From assembly GCA_025331125.1 (NCBI GenBank), contig JAOALB010000148.1, forward strand, positions 1 through 64,000: a stretch of 64,000 nucleotides of DNA, given 5' to 3'. This stretch comes from Mycogone perniciosa (lineage: Eukaryota; Ascomycota; Sordariomycetes; Hypocreales; Hypocreaceae). The translations under genes were made by a program, and so were the position numbers. This document shows positions 47,101 to 57,005 of the stretch, piece after piece. The notes under the pieces were generated by a model. The model had not been told where the DNA came from. It did not search any database and saw only the letters and a list, made by a program, of their open reading frames with translations. Numbering within the stretch: position 1 is the first letter of the stretch; each line of letters starts with the position of its first letter.

Positions 47101-49803
47101 TCCCAAAACTCATGGAAGACGCAAAGCAAAATGCCCGAGACAAGCAAGCTACTGAAGACTTGTTCCAGCTCAAGTTGGTGACGTGCGGAGAACAGCGCTT
47201 CGTGCTTATGTCTATCGCACACGCATTGTACGACGGCTGGTCTCTTGATTTGATGTTCCGTCATTTAGAAGCTGTGTATAATGGGGAATCTACAGCGCAA
47301 TCGTCCGCAAGACCGTTCCTGGAGAGCATTCTTGCATCGAGAACTGAAGAAGCCAGTCAATTCTGGGCTGATTACCTGGAGGGCGTCTCACCAACAATTT
47401 TTCCAGAGAGATATCAGCCGGTACCCGTGGGTAATACTCTATTCAGAAAAGAGGTTACCTCGAACAAGACAATTTCCGAGATATCAGAATTTTGTAAGAA
47501 GCAAGGCATCAGTCTACAGGTCTTGTGTCAGGCATGCTGGGCTATGGTTCTTGCTCACCGAACACGAGCCCTCGATATCACGTTCGGTGTCATCTTTTCT
47601 GGTCGCGACCGCGAAGGAACTGAGGACCTTATGTTCCCTACTATGAATACGTTTGCCCTTCGCTCCATTCTACACGGAACTGTATCGGGGTTTTTGAAGT
47701 ATCTAGAGGCGAGTATGACAGACATTCGCGAATACCAAGCGTATCCATTGCGAAAAGTACAGGCCGCTGCCCAGACGTCTGGATCCCAGTTGTTTAACTC
47801 GTTATTCTTGCTTCAAAAATCACCAGGGGGTACCTCACCATCGGGCCCTCTTCTCAAGTCTGTTGATGGAGCGTCAGCAGTAGATTACCCAGTGTGTGTC
47901 GAAGCCGAGGCCTTGGATGATGGTCTTGTCTGGCGAATTGCAAGTCAATCTCAATATAACACAGAAAAGGAGACTGCGGAATTGTTAATCGATCTTGATT
48001 GCGCTCTGGCTTTTATGATGGGCTCCGCTACATCCGATATACTCTCATTCCAAGATGAAGGCGTTTCCATCTGTGGATTCTCACCTGTGACGACTGAGTA
48101 TGACACAACGTCCGTAAGCTCTGACAGTGCGCAAGACTCAGGAGTGGATGTTGAGGAATGGATTGAATCAGCCCTGGTTATTCGACGTATCCTCAGCTAC
48201 GTTTCGGATATCCCAGAGGAATCCATCCAAGCTGAGAGCAGTCTCTACCATCTAGGCCTTGATTCAATCAGCGCAATCAAAGTAGCCTCACTGTTGCGAA
48301 AAGAAGGCCTAATCCTCAATCCAATGGGGCTGATCAAGGCAACAAGCATCACCCAAATGGCTCATCTCGCAAGTCTACCTTCGCAAGACCACAGTCGGGA
48401 ACAATCAGAGGCGTCATCAACATGGACTCCCGCGCCAGGTGTTGATATTGACACACACCTTGCTGACGCCAATATTTCCAAGGGGGACGTGGATGTCATT
48501 TTGCCTGCACTTCCTATGCAAGTCTACATGATCAGTGCATGGCAGAACTCTGAGGGATCGGTCTTCTTCCCAGAATTCTGCTACACTATTGATGGAATCA
48601 TTGAGATAGAGCGCATCCATGCGGCCTGGCAATTACTCGTCGTGCAAACTCCAATGTTACGGACCCGCTTCCTTGCGACTGATTCTGCTGAGCAACCCTT
48701 CTTGCAGGTGATCGTCGAGCCTGAACTCGGTAAAGATGTCCCTCAACCATTCGTCCACTTCAATGTCACGAAGGATGTGGCTGGCCAAGCGACGATTCGG
48801 CTCAAAATTCACCATGCGCTCTACGACGGAGTCAGTCTTCCAGCGATGATGCAGCACTTTTTGGACTTGTTAGCTGGGGAGCAGACCGTGGTTGACCAGG
48901 GTATCCAGCAATGGTCAAAGTATACTATCCAGCCCTTACTCGAAGAATCCCGACAGAAGCGGAGAGCCTTCTGGACAGAATACTTGAGGGACTTCCCCGT
49001 GTCCAGCACTCAAGGGTCGGCATTGACAGACAAGACTCGAGTGTCATACTTGGAGAGAGATGCTCTACCAGATGTGTCTCAGCTCCGGTTGATTGCCTCG
49101 CAACGTGGCATCAGCATGCAGGCCCTCTTTTTTGCTGCGTATACAAGGACACTTGTTGCGGATCGTGGAGAAAGCGTTGTATTTGGCACATATCTGGCCA
49201 ACCGAGCCAGCGACGAACAACTTGTATTGACGTACCCGACACTGAATCTCGTTCCGCTGAAAGTTGACGTTGCGGCTAATGATAGTCTTGTCGACATTGC
49301 GGACAGAATCCAAGGAGATCTCCACCGCATCGGCTCCGATGGCAACGCAGATGTCGGCTTGTGGGAGATTGCAGCCTGGACCGGCGTAAAAGTAACCTCG
49401 TTTGTCAACTTCCTCAGTCTTCCTGCTGATCCTTCGGAGGCTATAGCAGCATCCAACGGAGATGTAAGATTGGTTCCAGCTTCTCTGGAGGATGGTGTGC
49501 CAGTGCTACCTAATGAAAGTGCGAGAGGAGTGGCGCTCTCTCACCCCTGGGTACAGAAAAATGTAGTCAGGGACGCGTTCCCGGTAAGTCCTCCAATATA
49601 ATTAACTCGTCTACTTATTCTGAGGACATCTACTAACATACCATTATGCACAGGCCGCGTTGGACGTGGAGGCCTCAATAAAAGGCCAGAGTTTGGATGT
49701 TGGTGTTTTCGGATCACGACAGTGCACATCTGAAGATGGCGCTGCTAGCTTAGTTGAACAGATTGTATCCTACTTGAAGGAGGTTGATGTGAAGGTTGAG
49801 TAG
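35169..49803 (+). CDS. sidC: ferrichrome/ferricrocin-type NRPS (SidC/NPS2 family)
   Basis: Three exons, 35169-36121, 36176-49583 and 49654-49803, give 4836 residues. The 54-nt first intron (GTGAGT...TTCTAG) interrupts adenylation domain 1 between AAIHC and TLQGG; the last exon adds 49 residues. Reading order is A1-T1-C1-A2-T2-C2-T3-C3-A3-T4-C4-T5-C5-T6-C6. A-domain cores YTSGSTGTPKG, YTSGTTGVPKG and YTSGTTGTPKG lie near residues 172, 1222 and 2835. Carrier serines in G(L/V)DS lie near 562, 1621, 2166, 3241, 3789 and 4346. C-domain motifs lie near 755, 1820, 2373, 3456, 4000 and 4530. Three A domains with extra T-C pairs and a terminal T-C-T-C are the hallmark of ferrichrome synthetases, which join three N5-acyl-N5-hydroxyornithines with Gly/Ser/Ala-type residues. 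A3 begins its pocket D-V-L, unlike D-V-F in A1 and A2, so A3 may load the hydroxyornithine. The divergent sidA neighbour supports the call; the exact product is not readable. Confidence 0.94.
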
Positions 49804-50276
49804 TCGTTTGGCGTGGCATTAGTTATTTGGTATTAGGTTTTAGCAATCACATTTAAACGCAAATAAAGCTCCCTTTAGACAAGAGTATATGGGATCTTAT
49901 TGTATCAATCGGAAATACGCGATGCCATGCGGGCAAAATAATAAGGGTTAGAATAATAACCTCGAGTCACAGATTGCTCACGGTAATCGCAATGAAAGCA
50001 GTTGGACGTAGCTCCTAAGTGGTTAAAGGTCAAGGTAGAAATGGAACCATGACGGCTATGTGAAAAGTCTTTTATCTGCTATATACCTATTTACTCCGGG
50101 TATCTTAACCCTCCTTATCTCATCATCATGATATGTCATGTAAACCGGAAGAAGCCAAATATACTCCAAACTATACCGCCAAACAGACCTTGCGAGATGT
50201 AATCTAACCGAGTCACACCAGTGCGCCTCTGTTCCCTTGTATAAAAACAAGATCTCGCTCCAGCTGTGTATTTTTT
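49804..50276. other. convergent intergenic spacer
   Basis: 473 bp between the stops of the NRPS and codA genes, presumably two 3' UTRs. AT-rich; nothing else is recognised. Confidence 0.6.
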
Positions 50277-51908
50277 TTACAGCCTGGAAGTCTTGGGCTT
50301 CCAGCCCTCGTCCATGGCAATCAGCTCAGCTGCGCGTTCACCAACGGACAGCACCGTAAGCATAGGGTTAATGGAAGGCATTTCAGGGAAGACTCCAGCA
50401 TCAGCGATACGCAGCTTCTTGATGCCCCGAACCTTCAGCTCTGGATCCACGACGGCAAACGCATCCTTGGTCACGTCACCCATCTTAGTCGTGCCAGCTG
50501 GGTGGTAGACGGTATGAGCAACACGGCGAGCGTACTCACTGATCTCATCGTCAGTTTGCACCTTGGGGCCTGGCGCCACCTCCTCCTTCAGCCACTCCTT
50601 GAACGGGCTCTGCTGTGCAACCTTGCGCGCGGCTTTGATACCAGCCACAAAGGTGGCTGCATCGTAGCCCTCAGGGTCGGTGAAGTATCGGAAATCCAAG
50701 GCAGGCTTGACCGCTGGGTCGGCCGACGTGAGGTAAATGCGACCCCGGGAACGAGGACGAGGGATGTTTGGTGTCATGCAGAATGCGTAGCTCTCTGGGA
50801 CCTTGCGGTAGCCTAGTCGTTCAGTGTTGAGGGTAAAAGGGATCTGATAGCAGTGCATCATCAGATCAGCAGAATCTCCGTCATTGCCAGCGGCATTTGT
50901 AGGCTCTCGACGGATAAAGACACCAGCATCCGAGTCCATGGTGGTTTGGTTGGGGGGAACAGGGTGATTCAGCTCCCAGATTATGATGGTCTCCGGGTGA
51001 TCAATCAGGTTCTCACCAACACCAGGGATGTCCTTGACCACAGGGATACCGAGGCCTTCGAGTTGAGCGCGAGGACCTAAACCGGAGTGCAGCATCAGGC
51101 GGGGTGTGTCGACGGCACCAGCACACAAAATTATTTCTTTGCGAGGTTTGAGCACCAGTTTTTGGCCAGATGCCAAGTGGACAGCTACACCAGAAGCCAC
51201 ATCATTCTCCACAAAGACCTTGGACACATGGGCCTGGGTCAGGATAGTCAGATTGGGTCGTCTCTCCTCACCACGCAGGATGGGGTGAATGTAAGCCACC
51301 GAGGCACTGCTCCGGCGGCCGTTATCCGGGTTATAAGAGACGTTGAAGAAGCCGGCACCTTGGGTCAGCTGGCCCTTCTCACGAATTTCGGTGTTGAAGT
51401 CGTGAATGACGGGGATGTTTAAGGCATCAGAGCATGCCTGAACCCAGTCTTTGCAAAGCTGGTTGCGGTGACGGTGGTGAACAGGCTGGAAGGTATTGCG
51501 GAGGTTGTCGATGTGTCGTGTGACATTTTCGAAAGTCCATCCACGGCAACCCTGAGCGACCCAGCGGTCCAAATCGTGGCGGAATGGACGGAAGGAGATG
51601 AGGGTGTTGTGTGAGGAGCAGCCACCCAAGACCTTTGCACGAGAATGGCGGATAAAGCTGTTGCCCATGGGCTGCTCAGTAGTGCCATAGTCATAGTCTA
51701 GGTCGCCTCCGAGCAGAGTGAGCCACTCGCGCAAGTTTAGGACATTGTTGAGGTTGAAGTCGGAGGGACCAGCCTCGATAAGGAGAACGCGGTGCTCAGG
51801 GAGATAGCTCGACAGTCTCGAGGCAATGACACAACCAGCAGTGCCTCCACCAACGATGATGTAGTCGAAGGAGGAGCTGGCAGACGACGGGATAGCCTGG
51901 GTTGTCAT
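50277..51908 (-). CDS. codA: choline oxidase (GMC oxidoreductase)
   Basis: A single-exon gene of 543 residues. Choline oxidases convert choline to betaine aldehyde and on to glycine betaine, with FAD and O2, releasing H2O2. The FAD motif is GGGTAG at 20-25. The segment KVLGGCSSHN places His100 where bacterial choline oxidase binds FAD covalently (His99), which favours choline oxidase over other GMC enzymes. VYHPAGTTKMG near the end has the likely catalytic His469, with the partner Asn514 in SINPMLTVL. GMC signature 2 (GAVDTPRLMLHSGLGP) is also present. The C-terminal tripeptide SRL is a PTS1-type peroxisomal signal. The gene is divergent from badA, which encodes the next enzyme. Another alcohol oxidase of the GMC family is the main alternative, but the neighbour argues against it. 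Confidence 0.88.
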   Translation of the reverse strand: MTTQAIPSSASSSFDYIIVGGGTAGCVIASRLSSYLPEHRVLLIEAGPSDFNLNNVLNLREWLTLLGGDLDYDYGTTEQPMGNSFIRHSRAKVLGGCSSHNTLISFRPFRHDLDRWVAQGCRGWTFENVTRHIDNLRNTFQPVHHRHRNQLCKDWVQACSDALNIPVIHDFNTEIREKGQLTQGAGFFNVSYNPDNGRRSSASVAYIHPILRGEERRPNLTILTQAHVSKVFVENDVASGVAVHLASGQKLVLKPRKEIILCAGAVDTPRLMLHSGLGPRAQLEGLGIPVVKDIPGVGENLIDHPETIIIWELNHPVPPNQTTMDSDAGVFIRREPTNAAGNDGDSADLMMHCYQIPFTLNTERLGYRKVPESYAFCMTPNIPRPRSRGRIYLTSADPAVKPALDFRYFTDPEGYDAATFVAGIKAARKVAQQSPFKEWLKEEVAPGPKVQTDDEISEYARRVAHTVYHPAGTTKMGDVTKDAFAVVDPELKVRGIKKLRIADAGVFPEMPSINPMLTVLSVGERAAELIAMDEGWKPKTSRL

Positions 51909-52001
51909 GTTGTTTAAGGCTCGCGGTTGAGAGATGGGTTACTTCTTTAAGTCTCCAAGAATGCAAAGATAAATAAGGCTTGCTGTCTCTGGTGTCGTTC
52001 A

Positions 52002-52013
52002 CTTATATATAGA
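52002..52013 (-). promoter_or_regulatory. TATA-like element of codA
   Basis: On the minus strand the sequence reads CTATATATAAG, about 95 bp upstream of the codA ATG at 51908, a plausible TATA position for a fungal promoter. Confidence 0.5.
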
Positions 52014-52370
52014 GAGAGTCATATAGATGAAAGTGATACTATCTGTGGCTAGCAGAATCAGCAGCTCCAAAAAAGGTAGTACTACTTAGTCTGAAGGGGA
52101 AATGAAAAAGAGGAGGAAAACCCATCAATTTACATGATTCTTAGGTCGCGTCAAACAAGGCTAGGAACGTAATCCTAGCTGACATTGAACCATAACGAAG
52201 CTCGCTACCGGCGGAGTCGGAGGCAGACACATTGTCACCCACAGAGGGCGCTCAGAAAAAAAGTTCTCACCGTCTTTGCCAATTGGATTGGATCTTCAGG
52301 TCAAGGTTCTGGCAAGCAGCCGTCTCCGCGCCACGACCTATGTTTCACGGTTTGTTTGTACTGTGAGCCA

Positions 52371-52395
52371 TGACGTCAATCACAACTTGGCGTCA
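52371..52395. promoter_or_regulatory. palindromic CRE with adjacent half-site
   Basis: A perfect TGACGTCA lies at 52371-52378, followed by CGTCA at 52391-52395. This is the binding site of bZIP factors of the ATF/CREB class (Atf1/AtfA, Sko1), which act downstream of the stress MAP kinase Hog1/Sty1. The location between two genes for an osmoprotectant makes stress control plausible. Confidence 0.5.
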
Positions 52396-53586
52396 TCGTA
52401 TCTGCAGGAGACGGCTCAGAAGTCGGTCGGACGACACAGTGTGAATCCATTGAATGACAACGACTAGCGTAACGCGTGGAGAGTGGTTGGATGAGGCTTG
52501 GATCGCTGGTGGATGTCAATGAAGATCTTTGGCTTGAAGGAGGAATCTGGAGGTTTTGCTGGTGTAAGTTTGGCTCTTGGCGGGATTTGTGTATCCCCGC
52601 CATAGCCGGCCATATATTAATCCGGGGCGAATGCTTGACGGCAATTGGCTGTGTGGAGGGGCAGTGGGTACGTACAGGGGAGCGGCATAACAAGTGGGGC
52701 TCTCAGGCTTCTGTTTTCGTTCGGTGGTCCACTTGGTTTGTGAGCGAACGCCATGGCTTGGAGACAGATGCATCGTATTAATTGGTAAATGCAATGATTG
52801 GGCGGTTGGAATCAGAGATTGCGGCTGCATGTCTCGAGATTCTAGCCAAAAAATTAAAAATTGTGTCTACAGAAGCGCCAGTCTTGACTGATTCTGTCCA
52901 AGGATAGATATGAAATTAATAGGTGTACTCCGTACAAAGCACAAGTACTGCATACACTCAAAGCGCTGAAATGCAGTTATCCGAGCACCGGACCGGTGTG
53001 GAGGTATCGGGTGGATGCCACGGCATCGGCCTCTCTCGGCCTCGGAAGAGGGCATTCTGCCAAGCCATGTGGCTCTGCGGGTCCGCCGTCTCCGACAAGG
53101 GGATCCTTCGCCGAAGTCTCCATTGGTGACGTAGTTGTTAAGCATTACCTAGTAATAATGCCTCTCCCCTGTTGTTTGCTCCCCCCTTTCACTAATCGAC
53201 CAACAGCTTTTACTCAATTTACTGCCAAATGGAGGCAAACTGCCTCATCACCTACATTAGCTGCAGACACGGACCTTGTGCCTCGTCACCTGCAGAACTT
53301 TGACAGACGTAAGGCGCCGTAAGCAGTATGCTATACGAACACTCGAGAGCCGACACGACGTATCATATGTACGCCCATGCCTTATTACGTATGTACTCCG
53401 TACCTAGCTGTCGCAAATCACCAACCTGGTCTCGGTGTCTCAGCGACTGTCTGCCTGAGGTCCCACCATCTCTAGCAAACCAGTCTCCAAGACTGACATC
53501 ACCCGCGTTTACATCACATCCTCAGCTCCCAATTACTCTCGACAACAGACACTTAGTGTTGCCAGCTACTACCAAATACCCCCAAA

Positions 53587-55113
53587 ATGACCTTTTCTAA
53601 AGAAATTCATACTTTCCACTCTGGTCGGGCCCAATCCCAATCTTCCGGCTCACACACCTTCATCTCTGTCGACCCCAGCACCGCAAAGCCTCTGGCCACC
53701 ATCTACACCACCACTCCTTCACAGCTCAATGATGCTATCGCCTCTGCCCATGCCGCCTTTCCATCATGGTCACAGACTCCAGCCCCCAAACGCGCTACCG
53801 TTCTCCTCCGCGCCGCTGCCATCCTCCGTGAGCGTAACGATGCCCTCGCCCTGACCGAGATGCTCGACACTGGCAAAGCCTGGTCTGAGACGTCCACGGT
53901 TGACATCGTCACTGGCGCAGATGTTCTTGAGTACTACGCCCACTTCATTGCAAACAGCCAGCCTGGCCAGCACACCAGTCTCCGGCCGGACGCCTATGTG
54001 CTTACTAGCCATGAGCCACTGGGCGTCTGTGCCGGCATTGGCGCATGGAACTACCCCATTCAGATCGCCTTGTGGAAGTCCGCAGCGTGCCTCGCTGCGG
54101 GTAATTGCATGGTATACAAGCCCAGTGAGGTTACCCCCCTCCACGCCAATACTTTAGCAGAGATATACATTGAGGCCGGTCTTCCGCCCGGTGTATTCAA
54201 TGTCGTCTACGGTGATGGACCTAGCGTCGGCGCTCCCCTAGTAGCTCATGAAGGCATCGCCAAGGTCAGCTTCACCGGTCAGGTCAGTACGGGAAGCAAA
54301 GTTGCCAGCGAGGCTGCCAAGGGCATGAAGGGCATCACCATGGAGCTCGGCGGAAAGAGTCCCCTCGTCGTTCTCCCAGACGCCGACGTCGATGAAGCGG
54401 CCGATGTAGCCATGGCTGCCAACTTTTTCTCCACTGGCCAGGTCTGCACAAATGGCACCCGAGTCTTCATCCCTGACACATTACTGCCCCGCGTGGAGGA
54501 AGCTCTGATCAAGCGATGTCGCGAGGGCATTCGCATGGGCATGCCGGGGGACGAAAAGACAAACTTTGGTCCTGTAGTCAGCAGCGCCCAGCGTGACAAA
54601 GTCAACATGTACATCAAGCATGGCAAAAAGGTTGACCACGCAAAAGTGCTGTACGACGGCGCAGTGGACGCGCAAAAGACGAAACCCACACCAGACGGCT
54701 TCTGGGTCCCGCCCGTTATCTTCACCAACTGTACTGATAACATGCGCGTTGTGCGCGAGGAAATCTTCGGCCCTGTCATGTGCATATTGCCCTACCAGAC
54801 TCAGGGCAAAACGCAGGACGAGTGGCTACCAGAACTGATCCGTCGTGCAAACGACACGCCAATGGGTCTGGCTGCTGGTGTGGTCGCTTCAGATTTGAGT
54901 CTGGCGCAGGATGTCATTCGGCAGCTTCAAGCAGGTATCACGTGGATCAATACATGGGGCGAGTCACCCGCTGAGATGCCCGTTGGTGGGTGGAAAATGA
55001 GTGGTGTTGGAGTTGAGAATGGCTTTGAGGGTATTCGAGCTTATATGAGAACTAAGAGCACGCTGGTCCAGTTGGGCCAGGGGGCAACCAAGGGCTTGTT
55101 TGCCAAATTATAG
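53587..55113 (+). CDS. badA: betaine aldehyde dehydrogenase
   Basis: A single-exon gene of 508 residues, normal for the ALDH superfamily. It oxidises betaine aldehyde to glycine betaine with NAD(P)+. Visible catalytic residues: Asn155 in GAWNYP, Lys178 in YKPSE, Glu253 in MELGGKSP and nucleophilic Cys287 in GQVCTNGTR. Further motifs are FTGQVSTGSKV (cofactor binding) and REEIFGPVM. The C-terminus WINTWGESPAEMPVGGWKMSG is characteristic of betaine/aminoaldehyde dehydrogenases. The last three residues AKL form a PTS1-like peroxisomal signal, matching SRL on the neighbouring choline oxidase. The gene starts at the first ATG of the frame. Its divergent partner codA supplies betaine aldehyde, so the pair encodes a whole pathway; other aminoaldehydes may also be accepted. 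Confidence 0.92.
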   Translation: MTFSKEIHTFHSGRAQSQSSGSHTFISVDPSTAKPLATIYTTTPSQLNDAIASAHAAFPSWSQTPAPKRATVLLRAAAILRERNDALALTEMLDTGKAWSETSTVDIVTGADVLEYYAHFIANSQPGQHTSLRPDAYVLTSHEPLGVCAGIGAWNYPIQIALWKSAACLAAGNCMVYKPSEVTPLHANTLAEIYIEAGLPPGVFNVVYGDGPSVGAPLVAHEGIAKVSFTGQVSTGSKVASEAAKGMKGITMELGGKSPLVVLPDADVDEAADVAMAANFFSTGQVCTNGTRVFIPDTLLPRVEEALIKRCREGIRMGMPGDEKTNFGPVVSSAQRDKVNMYIKHGKKVDHAKVLYDGAVDAQKTKPTPDGFWVPPVIFTNCTDNMRVVREEIFGPVMCILPYQTQGKTQDEWLPELIRRANDTPMGLAAGVVASDLSLAQDVIRQLQAGITWINTWGESPAEMPVGGWKMSGVGVENGFEGIRAYMRTKSTLVQLGQGATKGLFAKL

Positions 55114-55419
55114 TCCATATAAGATAGAATGGGTGATGACTGACCGACGTTCTAATGAAAGTATCTATGACACAAATTGATAGCAATCCATGAGCTGGCG
55201 TTTGTGTTAAACCGGTTCACTCAGTGGCCATACAAGACCATAGAAATAACTCATATCCAGCGACTGCTTAGAATGCTGTATTTAAATAGGAAAAGTTTGT
55301 CCCTGTTTATTGCCCCGCATTGCTTAAGTAGCCAAACAAAGATTGAGGTCAACAGTTATCGCACTGGTAGAACATATTAGACATTAGTGTAATGAATGAA
55401 CCTACTCATACATCTGGCC
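55114..55419. other. convergent intergenic spacer
   Basis: 306 bp between the stops of badA and the membrane-protein gene; no feature is recognised. Confidence 0.55.
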
Positions 55420-56310
55420 TCATTGTAGTATGGCAAAGTCCCATCCCGATCGAGCCTGATGAGCATCGCCCAGGTTGCCCTTTAACCAACATCTATGATC
55501 GCTTCCTGGGTCACCTGGAATAATTCCCCATCCACAGCCAGCACATCCTGGATATTCAGCACAATTGATCATACAGTCCTCCATGTTGGCTGTCCAAACA
55601 CTAGCTAGATCGACGGCCTGTCCTGTACCGGTATAGTCTATTCCACAAATACGCAAGAAAGTCTTGTCCGAATGTGGAAGCTGGTATTTTGTATTATTTG
55701 CCGTCGGACAGGCACTGAGGGCTGATGTTGTGGGAGTCGGCTCGGAGGACGAGGTTGAGGTTGGTTGGGTAGTGGTTGCCTCCCTATTCAGCAATGAGAG
55801 AGAATTCATCATACATTTAGTTTAGCTTTGCAGAGTTTCCTCCTACCTAGTTTGTGTATCTGATTTGTGCCTCAAACCAAGGCCAACGCCGACACCAACA
55901 CCAATACCCACGAGTAGGACGGCAACAACGAGCACGAACCAGAGCGCCCGCCTCGTGAGTCCGCAGACGGTCGGCTTCGGGATTGGTGCAGGCGGCGCGA
56001 CACGGTCGTACTTGTAGTCGTAGTAGTCGAGGGGTTTGATGTGTGTTGTGCTGGATGTCTCATCCAACAACTCCGGAGGTGGAGGTGTCCCTTCGCGATA
56101 GAAGGTCCGGAAGCTTTGATCCACGGAAATCCGGTCGTCGACCCACACGACACCCGGCGGGCCGTTGCTCCTATCCTTGTCGTCTGTTGTGTGATTGTGA
56201 TTGTCCCTGTCCTTTTTGCTTTTTGTGCTTGTCCGCTGGCCACCACGGACTTGAGTGTCTCCGAAATCTCGCCCGCATCTGTCGCCCCGGTGATTCGGCT
56301 GCATCCCCAT
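55420..56310 (-). CDS. type II membrane protein with Cys-rich ectodomain
   Basis: Two exons, 56310-55847 and 55783-55420, give 275 residues; the 63-nt intron has donor GTAGGA and acceptor GAATAG, and the join reads SDTQTR followed by EATTTQPT. Residues 1-125 are hydrophilic and probably cytosolic, with proline-rich and Tyr-Asp-rich patches. One membrane helix follows at about 127-150 (LWFVLVVAVLLVGIGVGVGV). A Thr/Ser/Pro-rich stalk (about 155-180), likely O-glycosylated, leads to a domain of about 95 residues with seven Cys, including EDCMINCAEYPGCAGCGWG and HRCWLKG. This layout recurs in fungal cell-surface proteins of unknown function, and the ectodomain is reminiscent of PAN/apple or WSC-type modules. 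Ligand and role are unknown. The start is the first ATG in frame; an extra upstream exon cannot be excluded. Confidence 0.78.
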
Positions 56311-56891
56311 TTGACTGTCCGGAATCTATTGCCGATGCCGCGCACCGGTCGGAGCAACACGTGCTGACCGATGCTGTGGCCAATAAAGCCGTTTGATAGG
56401 AATGAGGGCGACAGATCTACAATTGAATTGATCTTCAGCCAAAGCGATCTTGAAAGGAGACGCGATCTATTGTTCTCCTCAGTGTTTACTCCGTACTATA
56501 CTCGTATTAATTTCCGGCTCTTCCACTGTCACGTGCTGCACACTACTATCTGTACAAGACTCTCAAGTGTATAGAGATTACTACATCTTACAAAATTCAA
56601 TAGCTTGTTTGGCTAACCAAATAGATTCATTCAATGTCAAACCGCGATGGCCAAGTACGCTTTTACCACTGACTCGTGGTTATGCTGATTCGTGGAGAAT
56701 GAAACGCCATGCAGATGTTGATTGACTAATGATCCGTAAATTCTCTTCTCATACTCCAAAAGCAATGGTTGATACGCATACCGATGGTTTTTATTTATTA
56801 AAAAAATGGGATAATGATGAAGGAATGAGCGAGCTTAGGAGGAAGGGAAAGAAAGGAAGCATAAAAAATGTAAAAAAGAAAAAAAAGGATC
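56311..56891. other. intergenic spacer
   Basis: 581 bp between the start of the membrane-protein gene and the 3' end of the tRNA. A TACTCCGTAC motif lies at 56487-56496. An A-rich stretch (T-rich on the minus strand) at about 56874-56886, just beyond the tRNA 3' end, suits RNA polymerase III termination. Confidence 0.55.
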
Positions 56892-57005
56892 CGACGGAGA
56901 CAGGGTTCGAACCTGCGCACGCGAACGTATTGCATATCGAATTTGGGAGAGAGTTGAGACTCTGTCCGTTCAAGTGCAACCCCTTAACCACTCGGGCACT
57001 CCGCC
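56892..57005 (-). tRNA. tRNA-Ser(UGA) with a 33-nt intron
   Basis: Read on the minus strand, the acceptor arm GGCGGAG (57005-56999) pairs with CTCCGTC (56899-56893), with discriminator G at 56892. The anticodon loop CTTGAA-A carries anticodon TGA, flanked by stem TTGCA/TGCAA. A 33-nt intron (56968-56936) sits at the canonical position one base 3' of the anticodon. A long variable arm (about TACGTTCGCGTGC) marks a class II tRNA, and the B box GGTTCGAAC is perfect. An oligo-A run on the plus strand just beyond the 3' end reads as T-rich terminator. Confidence 0.95.

Larger units (their letters stand above)
51909..53586. promoter_or_regulatory. shared codA/badA promoter region
   Basis: 1.68 kb between two divergent ATGs. 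It contains a TATA-like element for codA, a palindromic CRE, CCAAT/ATTGG words at 52279-52291, and TACTCCGTAC motifs at 52926-52935 and 53394-53403. Several short open frames are present, but none is protein-like. Confidence 0.6.

Noticed and set aside
50502..51422. Open frames on the plus strand antisense to codA
   Set aside because: They mirror the codon pattern of the well-supported choline oxidase gene and have no motifs of their own.
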